Positions 49,070 to 58,354 of a stretch of 64,000 nucleotides of DNA are shown here, one piece after another. Both the position numbers and the translations under genes were made by a program. The notes under the pieces were generated by a model. It was not told the DNA's origin. It worked only from the letters and a program-made list of their open reading frames with translations, and ran no database searches. Source of the DNA: Corynebacterium sp. Marseille-P4321 (lineage in GTDB: Bacteria; Actinomycetota; Actinomycetes; Mycobacteriales; Mycobacteriaceae); NCBI RefSeq assembly GCF_903645305.1, contig NZ_CAHJXO010000002.1:310001-374000 (forward strand), written 5' to 3'. Every line of letters begins with the position of its first letter. Position 1 is the stretch's first letter.

Positions 49070-49296
49070 AGCACCAGCCAGACCGAGCGAGCGAGGTCTG
49101 AGACTGGGGCTGTAAGGGGCGGCGCGCCAGCGCCGGGCACCGGGTTATGCGAGCGCCAGCGAGTAGTAACACCCGGTGCAGTGCCTCGGCTATGCCGAGC
49201 GCCGGAGCGCAGCGGAGGCGTCGCACCCCCTTATGCCCTTTTCCCCCTTCTACCCCTATAACGACAAACATATAGGGGTTTTGACACAGAAGGGGG
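49070..49296. other. hairpin cluster upstream of relaxase, candidate oriT
   Basis: Stems in order: CAGACC/GGTCTG (about 49078-49100), CACCGGGTT/AACACCCGGTG (49138-49178), CTCGGC/GCCGAG (49185-49199), and a nested pair CCCCCTTCT/AGAAGGGGG enclosing CCCCTATA/TATAGGGG (49243-49296). Dense inverted repeats near a mobilisation gene are typical of transfer origins. No nick-site sequence is recognised. Confidence 0.5.
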
Positions 49297-49956
49297 CTGC
49301 GACCTGCGTGTTTCGGGTTGTGACACGGTCTTCGACCCTTACCCGAAACGGCCCGTTGATGCGCGAAGCGCACATGGTGCCTACGCAAAATCTGCAGGTC
49401 GCCACGCTGTGCGCACCACATGCGGCGTCAGCCGTTGTATGTCGGTCTTAAAGTAAGGGCCGATGACGGGTGGAAACGCCGCTTGCGGCGTGTTCCCGCG
49501 TCATCGCGCACGCCGTGTGCAACGTGAGCTTGCGAACGTGCCACGGCGTCGAACCGAACGGCAAGACCGACATTGTTTACGTGGTGCGCACAGCCACACC
49601 CTGCACTCTGGCACCGCCGCCAGGCGGTTATTGCAGGGTGTTCCAAATCCCGCAGCGAGCCATCCGCCGCAAGGCGGTGTTGATGCTGCTGCGGGTGATA
49701 ACAACACGGGTCGAATAACACACTCCATATCGGCCCGTGCCATAAGCACAGTATCTGTGCAGACGCATCACGTTCGCGGCGGCCATATGCGCGCAAGCGC
49801 ATGTAACGAGCACCGCCAGCGACGTGTGTTTCGCAGCGCGTCGCGCTGCAGCAGATCCAGCGGCAGCTGTTGATGCAAATGTGTAGCGCCGCGACTCGAT
49901 TGGTTCATCTTTGTGGCAGCGGCTGTACGGCCCTGTGGCGGCCGTAGACGCCTCGG

Positions 49957-51303
49957 ATGGACGGAGTGCGCGTGCAGAAGAACAGTTTCAAGACGTCGCT
50001 GTTCGTCGTGTATCTGCCGAAGTCGATGTGCAAGGAGATCCCCGACTACTACACCAGTGAGGTGGACGGGCGCGAAGTGAAACGTCCGCGCTATGTCGCC
50101 CGCGACTACGAGGAAGCAAAGCAGTACCTCGAAGAGTCAATGCGCTGGCTTGCAGAAAACTTCATCCCCGGCGGTATCGACGCAGTCGCTGGCGGTGATA
50201 TGAACTTTGACGAATCAACGCCACACATCCAGTTCCAGGCGGATACGTTCTCACCGAAGCCCGAAGATCCCGACAAGCTCCGTTGCCGCCCCGGCATCGC
50301 GTACAACACTGACACCTCAGTGCGGTACACATCCGGCCCGAAGAAGGGCAAGCAGATCTCGGGTAACCAGAAGTTCATCGACGCGCAACGGGGCCTGCGC
50401 GAACACATGCACTCGCTCGGCTATCCGGTGGAACTAGAAGTCTCCGAACGTCATGACGAGTCACTCAACCTCGACCGCTACACCGAGCAACAAGACCGGG
50501 AGCGCGATCTCGCCAAGCGCGAGGATGATGTGGAAGTCAAGAAGCGATCCGTGCAGCGCGACATGGACGCAATTGATCGTGACCGCGAGCAGGCTGCTAA
50601 GGAACTTGAACAGGCGCAAGAAGCCCGCGAAGCAGCCCAGCGCGTACAGGAGAATGCTGAAGCACAGGCTCGCGAGGTTGCCGAGCGTGTGCTCAAGGAA
50701 GCACGCGAGAAGGCCGAGCAAGAAGCCGAAGAGATCCGCAGCGAAGCACGCAAGGATGCTGAGCAGGAGTTGGGCCTGGCCGAAGCGCAAGCAGACGAGC
50801 TGCTCGAACGAGCCGAAGAGACTGCGCGGGCCAAGGCGGGCGATATTACAGCCGCAGCTCGCAGCGAAGCAGAGACGATCACTCGCAAGACCGACGAGGC
50901 CCGTAAGCAGGATGAGCGCGACGCCGAGACGATCCGCAGCAAAGCACGAGATGAGGCCACGAGCATCCGCGACGAGGCCACACGCGACGCTGCAGTAACG
51001 CGCAAGGATGCCCGCGATGAGGCTGATCAGATCCGCCGCAACGCGCACACGGACGCCGAAGATGAAGCCGCCATCATCATCGAAGAAGCGGTGAAGTCAG
51101 GACAACAGTTGGAGCACTTGGATAAGAAGTTCCTGGTGCAAGAACTGCATCGCAGCCCAGAGTTGCTTGAGCGTTACACGCTGTTCAGGCAGTCGCAGAC
51201 CTCAGGCAAGAAGGGCGGGGCGCAGCAGCGTGCACGCGAGCGCATCGAGAAGCGCCGCCAGCAGCAACAGCAGCGTGATCGTGATGGCGGTATGGAGTTG
51301 TAG
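49957..51303 (+). pseudogene. mob: MobV/Pre-type relaxase, N-terminus missing
   Basis: A 448-residue frame. GGDMNFDESTPHIQFQADTF contains the metal-binding P-H-x-x-F/H motif III of MobV (pMV158 Mob/Pre) relaxases. From about residue 165 to 440 the protein is a long Glu/Lys/Arg/Ala coiled coil. The family's first 50-60 residues, with motif I and the start of the nicking domain, are absent, and an in-frame TAG lies 12 bases before the ATG. It is probably a 5'-truncated gene, although the remaining frame is undisturbed. Confidence 0.75.
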
Positions 51304-51318
51304 CACTGCTCTCCCCTG

Positions 51319-51349
51319 CCCTGTACGGCCTTCTGCGGGCCTAACAGGG
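51319..51349. terminator. possible hairpin terminator after the relaxase
   Basis: CCCTGT pairs with ACAGGG, enclosing GGCC/GGCC; no T run follows. Confidence 0.4.
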
Positions 51350-51439
51350 GGCCGTCGGCGTCGTAGGTCATTGGCGGCGGGTAAACGGCTGATATTCAGC
51401 GAAAATCGAAGAAATCTCGGCTAGGCGGGGCCGGTGTCA

Positions 51440-51650
51440 CTACGTTGCGCAGTGAATTGGCCTGTTGAGTGGCGGAGATAGTGCGCAGCACGTCGGTGTG
51501 TACGACGGGGCATGTGCTGCGCAGAAGAGATGTCCGTAGAAGGGCCGACAGAATGTCGTTGTCATTCTGTTGCGTAGTAAAGGTGTCAATAGGATGACAA
51601 ACCACTTCACTGCCCAATTCACATGTCATTAAAGTGACAGGGCATTTGAT
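51440..51650. repeat. degenerate TTGCGCAG-type repeats, left part of array
   Basis: Loosely repeated units of about 30 bases start with TTGCGYAGTRAA and contain GTGTCRATRRRATG-like ends (51445 and 51572). Similar units follow the IS at 53099, 53192 and about 53250. The array looks iteron-like and was split by the IS insertion. Confidence 0.5.
51643..51650. repeat. left 8-bp target-site duplication of the IS
   Basis: CATTTGAT here and again at 53091-53098, directly bordering the element. Confidence 0.92.
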
Positions 51651-53090
51651 GAGGGTGTCAGGAAGTTTGTGTGTGAGGCTCTGATCTGAAGGAGTTTCAC
51701 CGATAATGACTACGGTGTCACCGAAGAAAGGCCATGACCCGGCGAGGGTCAACGAGATCAGCGAGAAGCTGATGGATAACCCCGAGCTCGCAAAGCTCAT
51801 CGGGGAGCTGTCTACCTCCACCGACGACGCCAGCGAGCTGGTCAAGGGGCTTTTGCAGGCGTCGATCAACGCCGGCCTGCAGGCGGAGATGGATGCCCAT
51901 TTGGGCTACGAACACTCCGACCGCAAAGCGAAAGCCCAGGTAACAGATTCTGGTGGCGGCAACCACCGCAACGGGTCGTACACCAAGACCGTCGATTCCG
52001 GCTACGGCCCAATCGAAGTGACCATGCCGAGAGACCGGGCGGGAACGTTTCGCCCGCAGATGGTGCCCAAAGGCGCGCGCAGGCTCACTGAACTCGATGA
52101 CATGATCATCTCGCTGTACGCCGGCGGGATGACGGTGCGTGATATCCAGCACCACCTTGCAACCACCCTGGGTGTGGATATGAGCCCGGATACCATCAGT
52201 ACGATCACCGACGCGGTACTCGATGAGGTGATGCTGTGGCAACACCGCCAGTTGGACGAGTTTTACCCCGTGATCTTCCTCGACGCGCTGCGCGTGAAAA
52301 TCCGTGATGGCCACCGCGTGGTCAACAAGTCTTGCTACATGGCTGTCGGTGTGGACATGGACGGCATCAAGCACATCCTGGGATTGTGGATCGCCGATAA
52401 CGAAGGTGCCGCATTCTGGGCATCAGTCTGCGCGGATCTGGCCAACCGTGGCGTCCAGGACGTGTTCATCGTGTGCTGCGACGGGCTTAAGGGTTTGCCC
52501 GATGCGGTGGAAGCGACCTGGCCGAATTCGATGGTGCAGACCTGCATCGTGCACCTGATTCGAGCTGCGAACCGGTGGGTGTCGTATCAGGACCGCAAAG
52601 GTGTCTCCCGTGCGCTACGTGAGGTCTACACGGCCGCCAACGAGGACACCGCCCGTGCCGCCTTGGACGCGTTCGAAGCATCTGAGCTTGGGCGGCGCTA
52701 CCCCCAGTCGGTGAAGGTGTGGCGCGACGCGTGGGATCGGTTTGTGCCGTTTCTGCAGTTCCCGCCGGCAGCCCGCCGGGTGCTCTACACCACGAATTCG
52801 ATCGAATCACTGAACGCTGAACTGCGTAAAGCCACCCGCAACCGCGGGCAGTTCCCGAACGACACCGCGGCGTTGAAAACGCTGTGGCTGATGATCTGCA
52901 ACATCGAGGACAAGCGCGCTGCCCAGCGGGCGAAGAAGGCGAAGCGGGATATCGAATGCAACGGCTATATTGAAGGGGCGAAAGCCATAGGCTGGAAACA
53001 AGCCATCAACCAACTAGCCGTGGCCTACCCAGACCGATTCGCGGACTACTTGTAAACCAAGCCCCCGCACACAAAGAATCGGACACCCTC
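51651..53090 (+). mobile_element. complete IS256-family insertion sequence, 1440 bp
   Basis: Terminal inverted repeats are imperfect: GAGGGTGTCAGGAAGTTTGT at the left, and GAGGGTGTCCGATTCTTTGT when the right end is read inward. Both are bordered by the 8-bp duplication CATTTGAT. It carries one transposase gene. Intact ends and perfect duplication indicate a fairly recent insertion. Confidence 0.93.
51706..53055 (+). CDS. IS256-family (mutator-type) transposase
   Basis: A 449-residue DDE transposase. The family signature is visible: ASINAGLQAEMDAHLGYEHS near the start, the first Asp in VIFLDALRVKIRDG, the second in IVCCDGLKGLPDA, and the Glu in YTTNSIESLNAELRKATRNR, with CIVHLIRAANRWVSYQDRK between. 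Full length and apparently functional. GAAGGAG is 12 bases before the ATG. Confidence 0.95.
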   Translation: MTTVSPKKGHDPARVNEISEKLMDNPELAKLIGELSTSTDDASELVKGLLQASINAGLQAEMDAHLGYEHSDRKAKAQVTDSGGGNHRNGSYTKTVDSGYGPIEVTMPRDRAGTFRPQMVPKGARRLTELDDMIISLYAGGMTVRDIQHHLATTLGVDMSPDTISTITDAVLDEVMLWQHRQLDEFYPVIFLDALRVKIRDGHRVVNKSCYMAVGVDMDGIKHILGLWIADNEGAAFWASVCADLANRGVQDVFIVCCDGLKGLPDAVEATWPNSMVQTCIVHLIRAANRWVSYQDRKGVSRALREVYTAANEDTARAALDAFEASELGRRYPQSVKVWRDAWDRFVPFLQFPPAARRVLYTTNSIESLNAELRKATRNRGQFPNDTAALKTLWLMICNIEDKRAAQRAKKAKRDIECNGYIEGAKAIGWKQAINQLAVAYPDRFADYL

Positions 53091-53290
53091 CATTTGATTG
53101 CGCAGTAAACGTGTCGATGAAATGGGTGCCCAATACACAGTGCAACCTACGTGTTAATGAAATGTCACAGACACTACATAGTGCAGTGAGTTGCGCAGCA
53201 GAAACGCCAGTAAAAGCACCGCACCACTGCACCGTAAAACTGCACAAGTGATTCGCAGCAAATTGGCGTGTGAAATGGTTGAAAAAATAA

Positions 53291-53312
53291 CCCCGCAGGT
53301 TTCCCTGCGGGG
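53291..53312 (-). terminator. intrinsic terminator of ssb
   Basis: A perfect 9-bp stem, CCCCGCAGG/CCTGCGGGG with a 4-base loop. On the minus strand it is followed by TTATTTTTTC, just after the ssb stop. Confidence 0.88.
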
Positions 53313-53320
53313 TTTCGTAG

Positions 53321-53746
53321 TTAGAACGGTACTTCTTCGCCCTCAGCGCCAGCCAGGGCGGCGGTCGCCGCCTCGCCTCCGCGACGGGCAGCGCGAGCAG
53401 CGGACTCCTTCTTGGAATCGATCAGCTGCACCGTGTCGATGCGCGCCACCAGCGGGTACTGCTTCACACCGTCCTTGTCGGTGTAGACGTCGGTCTTGAG
53501 CGAGTAGCTCACCGCAACGCGATCGCCGGAGCCGATGCAGCCGAACACACCGGGGTTCGCGGCGTCCTGGACGTAGCCGGTCAGCTCCACGATCTCGCTT
53601 TCCACCTTGCCGGTGGACTTGTTCTTGAAGGTGTTGCGCGCATAGACGCTGAGCTTCACCGTCGCGCCGCCGTTTGCGTGCTCGAACAGCTTGGGTGCGC
53701 GAGCTGCGTTGCCGACGATGGTGCCGTTGTTGAAGGGGTTGGACAT
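53321..53746 (-). CDS. ssb: plasmid-type single-stranded DNA-binding protein
   Basis: A 141-residue OB-fold protein. It opens with NNGTIVGNAARAPKLFEHAN, has VKLSVYARNTFKNKSTGKVE and GDRVAVSYSLKTDVYTDKDG, and ends in the acidic tip EGEEVPF that recruits replication proteins. It is shorter and more divergent than a chromosomal actinobacterial SSB, as is usual for plasmids. AAGGAGAACC precedes ATG 53746. Confidence 0.9.
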   Translation of the reverse strand: MSNPFNNGTIVGNAARAPKLFEHANGGATVKLSVYARNTFKNKSTGKVESEIVELTGYVQDAANPGVFGCIGSGDRVAVSYSLKTDVYTDKDGVKQYPLVARIDTVQLIDSKKESAARAARRGGEAATAALAGAEGEEVPF

Positions 53747-53835
53747 GATGGTTCTCCTTACGTGAGTGGGTGTGATTTGCCGTGCAATTTGGGTACTTAA
53801 GCAGCGGCTTTGCCGCTGCGGGGGTTGAGCTGTCG

Positions 53836-53979
53836 TTACAGCACTGCCCAGGGCAGCGGCGTGCCTGCCGCCTCTAGGTCGCGCAGTTCTTGCGCTGCGC
53901 CCGGATCGGCGTCCTCGCCGTCGATGCCGTCGGCGAGCTGGTAGAGCAGTTCCAGGTCGGTGTGGATGAAGTCGCGCAC
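53836..53979 (-). CDS. 47-residue acidic small protein
   Basis: GTG 53979 has a strong AAGGAGG 6 bases upstream. The product begins VRDFIHTDLELLYQLADGID and ends TPLPWAVL. It is acidic and helical; no family is recognised. It lies between ssb and the DUF4192 gene in the same direction. Confidence 0.6.
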   Translation of the reverse strand: MRDFIHTDLELLYQLADGIDGEDADPGAAQELRDLEAAGTPLPWAVL

Positions 53980-54106
53980 CAGGTGCCTCCTTGTTCGGAT
54001 TGATGGTCAATCCGTCTGTTGGAGACAGCTCTGCTGTCTAGGGGGGTTCTCCCCCGCCCCGCTAGGTGTGCATCTCTGCAGGCCACGGCCCCGCGAGAAA
54101 AAGAAA

Positions 54107-54130
54107 CCCCGTTGCATCGCTGCAACGGGG
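54107..54130 (-). terminator. intrinsic terminator of the DUF4192 gene
   Basis: A perfect 10-bp stem, CCCCGTTGCA/TGCAACGGGG, followed on the minus strand by TTTCTTTTTC. Confidence 0.88.
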
Positions 54131-54139
54131 TAGATGGTG

Positions 54140-55162
54140 CTACTCGGCAAACAAGATCGTGCGAGTCTTCTCGGCGCCCTCGCGGACAAGCTCGACCATC
54201 CGCTCGCCCTGGCCGATGTCGGTCAGCTTTGCGACCAACGACGGGAAGTTTTCGTCTGGTCCGATCTCGGTGGCTCGCTGCGCAGCCACGCCAGCTAGTC
54301 CCGGCTGGCCGGTGGCGTGGGCGAGCACGGCAACAGTGGCGGTGAGCTGGGCGCGCATCCCCGGCCAGCTGGTCGGGACAGCGCGCATAACCTTCTCTAT
54401 GAACGCAAGGCCCGCCTGCGGGTCATCGAGCAGTGCCGCAAGCAGCGTGTCTCGCAAGCGCGGCGTGGTGAAGCATTTCAGCGCCGATCGAACAGCGCGA
54501 GTGCTCGGCTGGGTGATCCCTGCCGCCGCCTGCTCATACTCACGCTGCAGCATGTCTGAGAACATGGGCGGGACGTAGGCCAGCGCGTCTTCAATAATGT
54601 CGGCGTGCTCGGCGGCGTCGATGCCGTGATCGGTGCTGTTCAACCGTGCCTCAATGTCGTCTTTGCTCGGCTCCGGCAGCTCGCCGGTGTGCTCTAGCAT
54701 CTGCCGCAGCGCCGCCGATGCGGCGACCTCGCCGACAACGCCGTGGCGCGGCTCGTCGATGAGCGGATGCTGATACACAGACCACCACGCAGCCCCGGTA
54801 ACGATCTCAGGCACCTGCACCACCCCGAGCAGCGGCGGTAGGTGCACTGCCCCGCTGGCGAGGTACGTGGCCGTTTCGTCAAAGATCGGTTGTGCAATGT
54901 CGTCGCTGATCATGTACGCGATAACAGCGTCGAGTTCGAGGTGGTGGACCCACGCTGCGAACCGCTCGCGGCTCTCGGTGAGCTTTGCAACAGCTTCGTC
55001 CAGGTCGAACCGTGCGACCGGGCCGAGGCGGATGGTGTCGACACCCTCGTCGTCGACGAAGAACGCGAGGATCAGCGAGTTGTTCGGGTAGAAGCCGAGG
55101 ATGCCGGGGAGGTTCGCGAGGATCTCGCCGTGGGATGCAAGCGTGTGGGAATGAGTGGACAT
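54140..55162 (-). CDS. DUF4192 domain protein
   Basis: A 340-residue protein of the actinobacterial DUF4192 family: EILANLPGILGFYPNNSLIL and LGPVARFDLDE near the start, and a helical C-terminal half with the conserved ATVAVLAHATGQPGLAGVA. Members are frequent on actinobacterial mobile elements and chromosomes; function unknown. ATG 55162 is chosen because AAAGGAG lies 7 bases upstream; the frame runs on to 55261. It probably belongs to the plasmid backbone with ssb. Confidence 0.85.
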   Translation of the reverse strand: MSTHSHTLASHGEILANLPGILGFYPNNSLILAFFVDDEGVDTIRLGPVARFDLDEAVAKLTESRERFAAWVHHLELDAVIAYMISDDIAQPIFDETATYLASGAVHLPPLLGVVQVPEIVTGAAWWSVYQHPLIDEPRHGVVGEVAASAALRQMLEHTGELPEPSKDDIEARLNSTDHGIDAAEHADIIEDALAYVPPMFSDMLQREYEQAAAGITQPSTRAVRSALKCFTTPRLRDTLLAALLDDPQAGLAFIEKVMRAVPTSWPGMRAQLTATVAVLAHATGQPGLAGVAAQRATEIGPDENFPSLVAKLTDIGQGERMVELVREGAEKTRTILFAE

Positions 55163-55333
55163 GGCAGTGCTCCTTTGCACGAATACGGGGTGTACGTGGT
55201 CAATCCCGTATTCGGCCCGGCTCTGCCGGTCGCAGGCGTATCCCAGCAGTGCAGCACTCATGTGCGCCGAGCGTCGCTAGCGCAGCCTGGTGCTCGGCTT
55301 GCCGGGTGCGGGCGCTAGCGACGCAGCCTGTGC

Positions 55334-55465
55334 CTAAGCGTCGGCTTCGATGCGCTTGAGAGCGCGATAGATCGTCGGCCGCGAGACGTTGAAGGTGCGC
55401 GCTACAGCGCTGACGGACTTACCGCCCTCGATAAGCTCCTTTGCCATCTGCGCCTGCTCAGTCAG
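55334..55465 (-). pseudogene. C-terminal helix-turn-helix scrap of a resolvase/invertase
   Basis: The frame reads AKELIEGGKSVSAVARTFNV, then SRPTIYRALKRI, the C-terminal DNA-binding domain of small serine resolvases (Hin/Tn3 type). An in-frame stop and no start precede it; the catalytic domain is missing. Confidence 0.75.
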
Positions 55466-55499
55466 CTACGCTGACCCAAGCAGCATAGCTAACCCCCGA

Positions 55500-55625
55500 C
55501 GTGTCTACTTTCCGGGGGTCAGGCCCGTGCTCGACAACTCCAGCGGACTCAACGCCCACGCCAGCGTCGCGGACCATGCGGCCGGGTACCGGAAGGTGGC
55601 CAAGGCCGCGGGCATCGCGATTTAA
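55500..55625 (+). pseudogene. unidentified C-terminal coding remnant
   Basis: One frame ends VLDNSSGLNAHASVADHAAG, then YRKVAKAAGIAI-stop, with the codon pattern of a real GC-rich gene but no start. The stop overlaps the opposing ABC ATPase stop. The parent gene is not recognised. Confidence 0.35.
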
Positions 55626-56356
55626 TCCCGCGCAGAGCCGGAGACTGTGACCTGGCGATCATTGATGCGCAAGGTGCTGTCAGCGGCAGCAATAACTGCG
55701 GCATCGTGCGTGGCGGCCAGAACGAGTGCGCCCCCGTCCGCAGCTCGCCGCAGGAGCGCGATAACTTGGTCGCGGTTAGTGGGGTCGAGGGAGGCGGTCG
55801 GCTCGTCAGCGAACACATAAGCCGCGCCGCGGAGCAGGGCTCGGGCGATCGCCAGCCGCTGCTGCTCGCCTCCGCTGAGAATAGCTGCCGGCCCGTCGAA
55901 GGGGACATCAAGACCGACTTCGCCGAGGGAGTGCAGCAATTCTTCTTTGGAGTATTGCTTCCTGGATAGCCCGAGGGTGAGGTTATCTTCGCAGCTTAGT
56001 TCGGGAATGATTCCGTGGTCTTGGTGGATTATCGCTGCGCGTTCTCGCCAGAACCTCCGCCTCCGCTTCATCCTCCACGCGGAGGCATTCTCACCGTCTA
56101 TCCGGAGGAGGCCGTCCGCCGGCGGCAGGAGCCCGGCCAAGGTGTTGAGCAGCAAAGTCTTTCCGGAACCGCTGGCTCCACAGATGGCGACAAAGCCTGG
56201 CCCGGGTAGGGAAAACGTTGCATTTTCCACGAGGGACTTCTTCACCATCCGCGTGCTGCGCCCCACAGAAAAAGTCGACTCCGCGGCGAGACAGAGATGA
56301 GAGGTGGAAATCTCCGGCGGCAGAGTGGGGGGCTGATTGGGGCTAGCCAATGACAT
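55622..56356 (-). CDS. ABC ATPase of a lactococcin-972-type bacteriocin system
   Basis: A 244-residue nucleotide-binding protein of the LolD/MacB class. Walker A is GASGSGKTLL, the Q-loop is in AIIHQDHGIIPELS, the signature is LSGGEQQRLAIARALL, and Walker B is YVFADEPTASLD. TAGGAG before ATG 56356 sets the start, 14 bases inside the permease end. It would power the adjoining permease in exporting a peptide or protecting against it. Confidence 0.88.
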   Translation of the reverse strand: MSLASPNQPPTLPPEISTSHLCLAAESTFSVGRSTRMVKKSLVENATFSLPGPGFVAICGASGSGKTLLLNTLAGLLPPADGLLRIDGENASAWRMKRRRRFWRERAAIIHQDHGIIPELSCEDNLTLGLSRKQYSKEELLHSLGEVGLDVPFDGPAAILSGGEQQRLAIARALLRGAAYVFADEPTASLDPTNRDQVIALLRRAADGGALVLAATHDAAVIAAADSTLRINDRQVTVSGSARD

Positions 56357-58349
56357 TGTGACTCCTAGGGGAGGCGGACATGTGCTGAGAAATACTGAGA
56401 CGGACAAAACCGAGGTAGACGATTAAGACAAGGCAGCTTAGCGCGGTGAAGGTGTAGAGGAACGGGTTGGGAAGCAGTAGCGGAGCCAGGACGGACAATA
56501 TGACGACAACTGTCAGGCTGACCAGTTGGCTTTTGAATAGTCGCCACATCGTTTTGTCCGGTGATTGCCCAGCGCTGTGGAGGAGTACCAGGAGGCGACG
56601 GTGAACTCGGAGCTGGATGCGCGCCTGGACTATCAAGGCCGCAAGCGTGGCGAGCAAAGCTCCGAGGGCGCTCAGGATACTCAGCCAGAACAGCGCCGTG
56701 CTGGCTACTAGTTCGGCCAGACCGCGATCGGCGGCGCGTACCGGGTAGACGTAGCCTTCGAGGCCGGCAGCGGTAAGTTCTGGACCCAGTTCCGAGAAAT
56801 CCGCGAAGAGCAAATTTTCACTCGAAGCTGTGGAGCTTAGGAAGTCTGCGTCGAAGCCGGATAGATCGTCCGTTTCAAGCACGTAAAAACAATCGCCGGG
56901 AACCAGTTCCCCCGACATTGTTCCACTAATGAATCCGACCGCATGATCGGCACTGACCGGACCAATTTGCGCAGATTTAAGGAGCAGGTCGCCGGATTCC
57001 TGAGCCCACAGATCCACGGAAGCTGCGAAATGCTCTTGGGCTGCGGAATAGTCGACCGAGTGGTTGTCGTCTCCGGGACGGAACTGATAATCCTGCAGAT
57101 CGTGCCATTGGCGGTTAGCAAGTGCCACGGGGCAGGAGTCCGGCACACCGGTACCTTCTTTCGGCAAAGTATGGCTGAGGACAGCCCCGTGCTCCCGTTC
57201 CCAGCTGAGCGCGAAGTCGCGGAAGTTCTGCTGCAGACTGGGCGGCAAGAGCTCGCCTCCTTCCACGCGGCCAGCAGGGCCGTCGAAGTTGGCTGAAAAA
57301 TGCAAGGCTCCAAACTCCGCGAGAGATTTCCAGGTCTGCTGGGCCTCGGATTCCTGCTGGTAGGAGCGGAGCGCAGCCGCTGAGCTAAGACCCGCTGCTA
57401 CAAAGGTCACGCAGGTAAAGACCGAAATTACTTTCAGCGCTTTTCCCGCCGCCTTCTCTGCGGGGGCACGCTGCCCCAGCAGCGCTACTGCGCGGCGCAA
57501 CAATGGGGCGGTGACGGCTACGGCCAAACCGGTGGTAGCCAGGGCCAAGCCTATCCCGGCGGCGTAGAACCTGAGGAACAGGAGGGCAAAAGAATAGCTC
57601 CCTTGGCGGGCGAGGAATGTACTCGCAAGGCCAATGAGAACTAGGTGCGGGAGGATGACAAAGGTCCATTGCCGCCAATTGCCTTTTTGACTGCGGTGCC
57701 CGCCATTTATTGTGCGCAGCGCTGCCAATCTAAGACCGGAAACCCGAAGAACAAATACCAGGGCAAAAAGGGAAACGACAAATAGAAACAGGATCGCCAC
57801 CAACGCGGGCAGGCGGAATACGACCGATTGGATGAGGTGAAGGAACTGCGTCTTTTCGCTTAGCCTGAGCCCGTCATTCCTGGCCGATTCGTAGAAGTGG
57901 TTCGCATTGCCACCCGTTGCTTTGGGAACCAAGACGTAGTCACCGTGGTAATCCAGCGACCCAAGCTCACTGGCCGCTTGGCTCAAGGCATCCGGCCGGT
58001 TGAGCCGGGGAATGCGTTCCGGTGCTGGATAATTTTGCTCCAGCGGGATGAAAACCTCGTGGGAAGTCCCGCTTGCGTCATCGGTGCCAGTCAGCCGGTA
58101 GATGAAGTAGCCGTTCTGCTCGGCCAATGAAACCAGTGAGTTACGGATTACCGTCGGTGCGTAGTCTGACTCAAGTTCCTCCGCGAGTGAAGTCTTAGGC
58201 TCGACGTAGTCAAGACTAAAGGTTGATTCGACCCCTAAGGACAAGGGCTTGGTGGAGTCAACCAGGGCTGTCAGCAGCCACCCAGTAGTCGCGATGACTG
58301 CAGCAAGAAGTAGGCTCAAAAGCCCAAGTACTAGGGGTCGAATGCGCAT
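56343..58349 (-). CDS. bacteriocin-associated ABC permease
   Basis: A 668-residue membrane protein. There is one N-terminal helix (about 8-30), an extracellular region to about 170, four helices (about 175-330), a second large extracellular domain (about 335-555), and three final helices. The size and plan match the integral membrane protein of lactococcin-972-type operons, normally found between the bacteriocin precursor and the ATPase gene. The ATPase follows as expected. A normal precursor gene is absent upstream. Confidence 0.78.
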   Translation of the reverse strand: MRIRPLVLGLLSLLLAAVIATTGWLLTALVDSTKPLSLGVESTFSLDYVEPKTSLAEELESDYAPTVIRNSLVSLAEQNGYFIYRLTGTDDASGTSHEVFIPLEQNYPAPERIPRLNRPDALSQAASELGSLDYHGDYVLVPKATGGNANHFYESARNDGLRLSEKTQFLHLIQSVVFRLPALVAILFLFVVSLFALVFVLRVSGLRLAALRTINGGHRSQKGNWRQWTFVILPHLVLIGLASTFLARQGSYSFALLFLRFYAAGIGLALATTGLAVAVTAPLLRRAVALLGQRAPAEKAAGKALKVISVFTCVTFVAAGLSSAAALRSYQQESEAQQTWKSLAEFGALHFSANFDGPAGRVEGGELLPPSLQQNFRDFALSWEREHGAVLSHTLPKEGTGVPDSCPVALANRQWHDLQDYQFRPGDDNHSVDYSAAQEHFAASVDLWAQESGDLLLKSAQIGPVSADHAVGFISGTMSGELVPGDCFYVLETDDLSGFDADFLSSTASSENLLFADFSELGPELTAAGLEGYVYPVRAADRGLAELVASTALFWLSILSALGALLATLAALIVQARIQLRVHRRLLVLLHSAGQSPDKTMWRLFKSQLVSLTVVVILSVLAPLLLPNPFLYTFTALSCLVLIVYLGFVRLSISQHMSASPRSHNVIG

Positions 58350-58354
58350 GAGTT

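Noticed and set aside
49463..49873. 136-residue open frame before the relaxase
   Set aside because: Composition is Arg/Cys/His-rich without domain signs or ribosome binding site, and it crosses strong hairpins; most likely spurious.
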